DNA of 25,683 bases from an uncultured Collinsella sp. Its GTDB lineage: Bacteria; Actinomycetota; Coriobacteriia; Coriobacteriales; Coriobacteriaceae. The DNA lies in the NCBI GenBank assembly GCA_900754275.1, contig CAAECF010000100.1, forward strand, positions 1-25,683, read 5' to 3'. How positions within the stretch are numbered: position 1 is the first letter of the stretch; the number at the start of each line of letters is the position of its first letter. Shown piece by piece: positions 23,687-25,683 of this stretch. A program made the translations under genes and the position numbers. The notes below the pieces were generated by a model. That model ran no database searches. It had not been told where the DNA came from and saw only the letters and a list, made by a program, of their open reading frames with translations.

Positions 23687-25312
23687 ATGGACGTCCGTAC
23701 GGACGGCGATATTGCCGATAGCTTTTGGTGGCGGCGCACAACGCTGACGCGCCGCACTCCTCTGTATGACGCCTGCGTATCGGTGGGGCTGCTGGTCGCG
23801 GCGACGATTGTGGGCGCGCTGCTCGACCATCCGGGTCTCGCGCCGAGCATCATGATCGTCTATGTGTTCGCCGTTCAGCTGTGCGCATTCTTTACCTGGA
23901 GTCGCCTGTATTGCTTGCTGAGCTCGGCTGCCGCCGTGGCGCTCTACAACTTCTTGTTTGTCGACCCGCGCTACTCGCTGTCGCTTATCGACCGCGGCTA
24001 TCCCGGCATGTTCTTCATCATGTTCGTGGTCTCGCTTGTGTCGAGCTCGATTGCGTTGGCCCTGCGCCGCGCCTTGGCACAGGCTGCCGCCAGCGACCGC
24101 CGCACGCATATGGTGCTCGAGACCAACCGCATGCTGCAGCGGTGCGCCGATCAGCATCAGATCGTTCACGCCATGGCCACGCAGCTGGCACGTCTTTCGG
24201 GCTGCCCGGTCGTGTGGTACAGCGCCGACGCCGAGGGCGATGACCTGCTGCCGCGTGCGACATACACGGCCGTGGGCGATGCCGCACCGGTGCACGAACT
24301 GGCGCCGCAGATGCCGCCGCGGCTCTCGGCGTCCGCCTATGTGGGAACGCCGCTCGATGCCACCTATGGCGGCTCGGCGTTTTATGGCATCTACCTGACG
24401 GTTCGCACAGGCGACGGCTTCGCGCGCTCGGGCGACCCCGCCTCGGTGGTGGGCGTGCTGGCTATCGTTGCCGAGCCCGACGTGCTGACGCATGAGGAGC
24501 GGACACTTGCCGATGCCATCGTGAGTGAAGGCGAGCTGGCGCTCGATCGCGCCCGCGCCATGGAGGCCCGCGAGGAGGCGGCGGTGCTTGCCAAAAACGA
24601 ACAGCTGCGCGCCAACCTGCTGCGCTCCATCTCGCACGACCTGCGCACGCCGCTCACCAGTATTTCGGGTAATGCCGATGTGCTGCTCGACCAGGGCTCG
24701 ACCGGCACCGCGGTGCTCGATGCCCAGACGCGCCGCGGCCTGCTTCTATCCATTCGCTCGGATGCGCTGTGGCTCAACGCCACCGTCGAGAATCTGCTCG
24801 CCATCACCAAGCTCGAGGGTGGCGGTATGCGCCTGTCGACCACGCTCGAGCTCATGGACGATATCGTCGAGGAGGCGCTGCGCCACGTAAATCCGGCCGT
24901 GCGCGAGCACGACCTTAAGGTGGTGGCGTGCGATGAGCCGGCGCTCGTCAACGTCGATGCGCGCCTGATGGTGCAGCTGGTGGTCAATCTGGTGAACAAC
25001 GCCATCACCTATACGCCCGCGGGTTCGCATATCGTGATTTCGATTAGCGTCGACGATGGACGCGTGGCGTGCTCGGTGGCCGATGATGGTCCGGGCATCG
25101 CACCCGAGGATCGCGAGCGGATCTTTGAGTCGTTCTATACCGCCAACCATGGTCTGGCCGACAGCCACCGCAGCGTTGGCCTGGGTCTTTCGCTCTGCCG
25201 TTCCATTGCGTTGGCACATGGCGGTAGCATAGAGGTTGCCGCGGCGGACCCGCACGGCTCGGTCTTTACGATTGAGCTTCCTGCCGCCGACGTTTCGTTT
25301 GATAAGGAGTAG
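23687..25312 (+). CDS. kdpD: KdpD-like sensor histidine kinase lacking the N-terminal KdpD domain
   Basis: Predicted 541-residue membrane histidine kinase. Closely packed hydrophobic helices at residues ~25-125 match the four-helix DUF4118 block of KdpD. They are followed by a GAF-like region (~140-280), the H-box SISHDLRTP with His317, the N-box VNLVNNAITYTP, DDGPGI and GLGLSL of the ATPase. Classical KdpD (~900 residues) has a ~370-residue N-terminal KdpD/USP part, which is absent here. It is a short variant, not a broken gene: the ATG at 23687 has GAGGGGCGGG upstream and follows a terminator. The next gene, 4 nt after the stop, encodes its probable response regulator. The signal may be K+ or turgor, but without kdpFABC in the window the target could be kup or other genes. 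Confidence 0.82.
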   Translation: MDVRTDGDIADSFWWRRTTLTRRTPLYDACVSVGLLVAATIVGALLDHPGLAPSIMIVYVFAVQLCAFFTWSRLYCLLSSAAAVALYNFLFVDPRYSLSLIDRGYPGMFFIMFVVSLVSSSIALALRRALAQAAASDRRTHMVLETNRMLQRCADQHQIVHAMATQLARLSGCPVVWYSADAEGDDLLPRATYTAVGDAAPVHELAPQMPPRLSASAYVGTPLDATYGGSAFYGIYLTVRTGDGFARSGDPASVVGVLAIVAEPDVLTHEERTLADAIVSEGELALDRARAMEAREEAAVLAKNEQLRANLLRSISHDLRTPLTSISGNADVLLDQGSTGTAVLDAQTRRGLLLSIRSDALWLNATVENLLAITKLEGGGMRLSTTLELMDDIVEEALRHVNPAVREHDLKVVACDEPALVNVDARLMVQLVVNLVNNAITYTPAGSHIVISISVDDGRVACSVADDGPGIAPEDRERIFESFYTANHGLADSHRSVGLGLSLCRSIALAHGGSIEVAAADPHGSVFTIELPAADVSFDKE

Positions 25313-25316
25313 CGCT

Positions 25317-25683
25317 GTGCCGAACTCTGCCGTAAAACCGCTCATCTTGGTCGTTGAGGACGACCCCGCCGTCCGCAATCTTATTGTTGCCGCGCTCGAG
25401 GCGCACGGCTTGCGCCATATGGCTGTGGAGACCGCCCATGCCGCTATCGCCGCCGCCTCGTCGCAGACGCCGAGCATTGTGCTGCTCGATCTGGGCCTGC
25501 CCGATATGGACGGCGTCAAGGTGGTGGAGTCGGTGCGCGCATGGTCGGGCATGCCGATTATCGTGGTCTCGGCGCGCAGCGAGGACGCGGACAAAATCCG
25601 CGCGCTCGATGCCGGTGCCGACGACTACCTGACCAAGCCGTTTTCGGTCGAGGAACTGCTCGCGCGCATTCGCACGACGCTCA
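25317..25683 (+). CDS. kdpE: KdpE-like response regulator (partial, runs off the window)
   Basis: The first 122 residues of an OmpR/KdpE-type regulator are visible. The receiver domain has the acidic pair Asp15-Asp16, phosphoacceptor Asp58 in LLDLGLPDMDG, Ser85 and Lys107 in TKPF. The start is GTG 25317, with AAGGAG 7 nt upstream located inside the end of the kinase gene, so the pair is coupled. The DNA-binding domain is expected past the window edge and was not seen. The KdpE assignment rests on the KdpD-like partner. Confidence 0.85.
   Translation, partial: MPNSAVKPLILVVEDDPAVRNLIVAALEAHGLRHMAVETAHAAIAAASSQTPSIVLLDLGLPDMDGVKVVESVRAWSGMPIIVVSARSEDADKIRALDAGADDYLTKPFSVEELLARIRTTL

Overview
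The window looks like chromosomal DNA of a high-GC Gram-positive, most likely a coriobacterium close to Collinsella. This is inferred from GC-rich third positions, LAxTG-type wall-sorting signals, an LtaS-like lipoteichoic acid synthase, and the style of the SipW/TasA-like surface locus. No rRNA or tRNA gene marks the taxon. No transposase, integrase, CRISPR array or tRNA gene was seen.

Layout. (1) 1-390: intergenic DNA with a perfect 33-bp inverted repeat and a bidirectional terminator. (2) 391-2657, minus strand: two tandem paralogous genes for secreted coiled-coil proteins ending in LANTG sorting signals. Each copy carries its own extended -10 promoter and terminator, so the unit is a ~1.26-kb tandem duplication with conserved ends and a diverged core. 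(3) 2871-6584, plus strand: two adjacent genes for a heterodimeric ABC exporter with one degenerate and one canonical ATP site. (4) 6585-7459: a spacer with four 23-bp tandem repeats, then a flavodoxin-like gene. (5) 7548-7870: a non-coding array of 62-bp hairpin units, followed by an AT-rich spacer with a G9 tract and a good sigma70-type promoter. (6) 8269-17145: a six-gene surface operon. It encodes a SipW-type signal peptidase, three small proteins with SipW-dependent-type signal peptides, an 1834-residue secreted protein with FxGW repeats, and an LAATG-anchored protein. (7) 17188-17510: a second, collinear copy of the 62-bp hairpin array, then two related stem-loops. (8) 17744-20044, minus strand: an LtaS/MdoB-family phosphoglycerol transferase. 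(9) 20258-21133: a nitroreductase. (10) 21292 to the end: a potassium block made of a Kup transporter, a small membrane protein, a KdpD-like histidine kinase without the usual N-terminal KdpD domain, and the start of a KdpE-like regulator cut by the window edge.

How it fits together. Much of the window concerns the cell envelope. The 8.3-17.1 kb operon is best read as a TasA/CalY-like fibre or biofilm-matrix system. Its dedicated SipW peptidase would process the three small subunits. The giant repeat protein would be a secreted matrix or adhesin component, and the LAATG protein a wall anchor. Three proteins in the window carry LAxTG signals and probably use a sortase encoded elsewhere. The most unusual signal is the pair of 62-bp-period hairpin arrays. 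They lie in the same orientation on either side of the fibre operon, keep exact spacing without indels, and show paired substitutions that preserve the stems. This suggests a dispersed structured repeat family and a possible recombination boundary for a 9.6-kb surface island.
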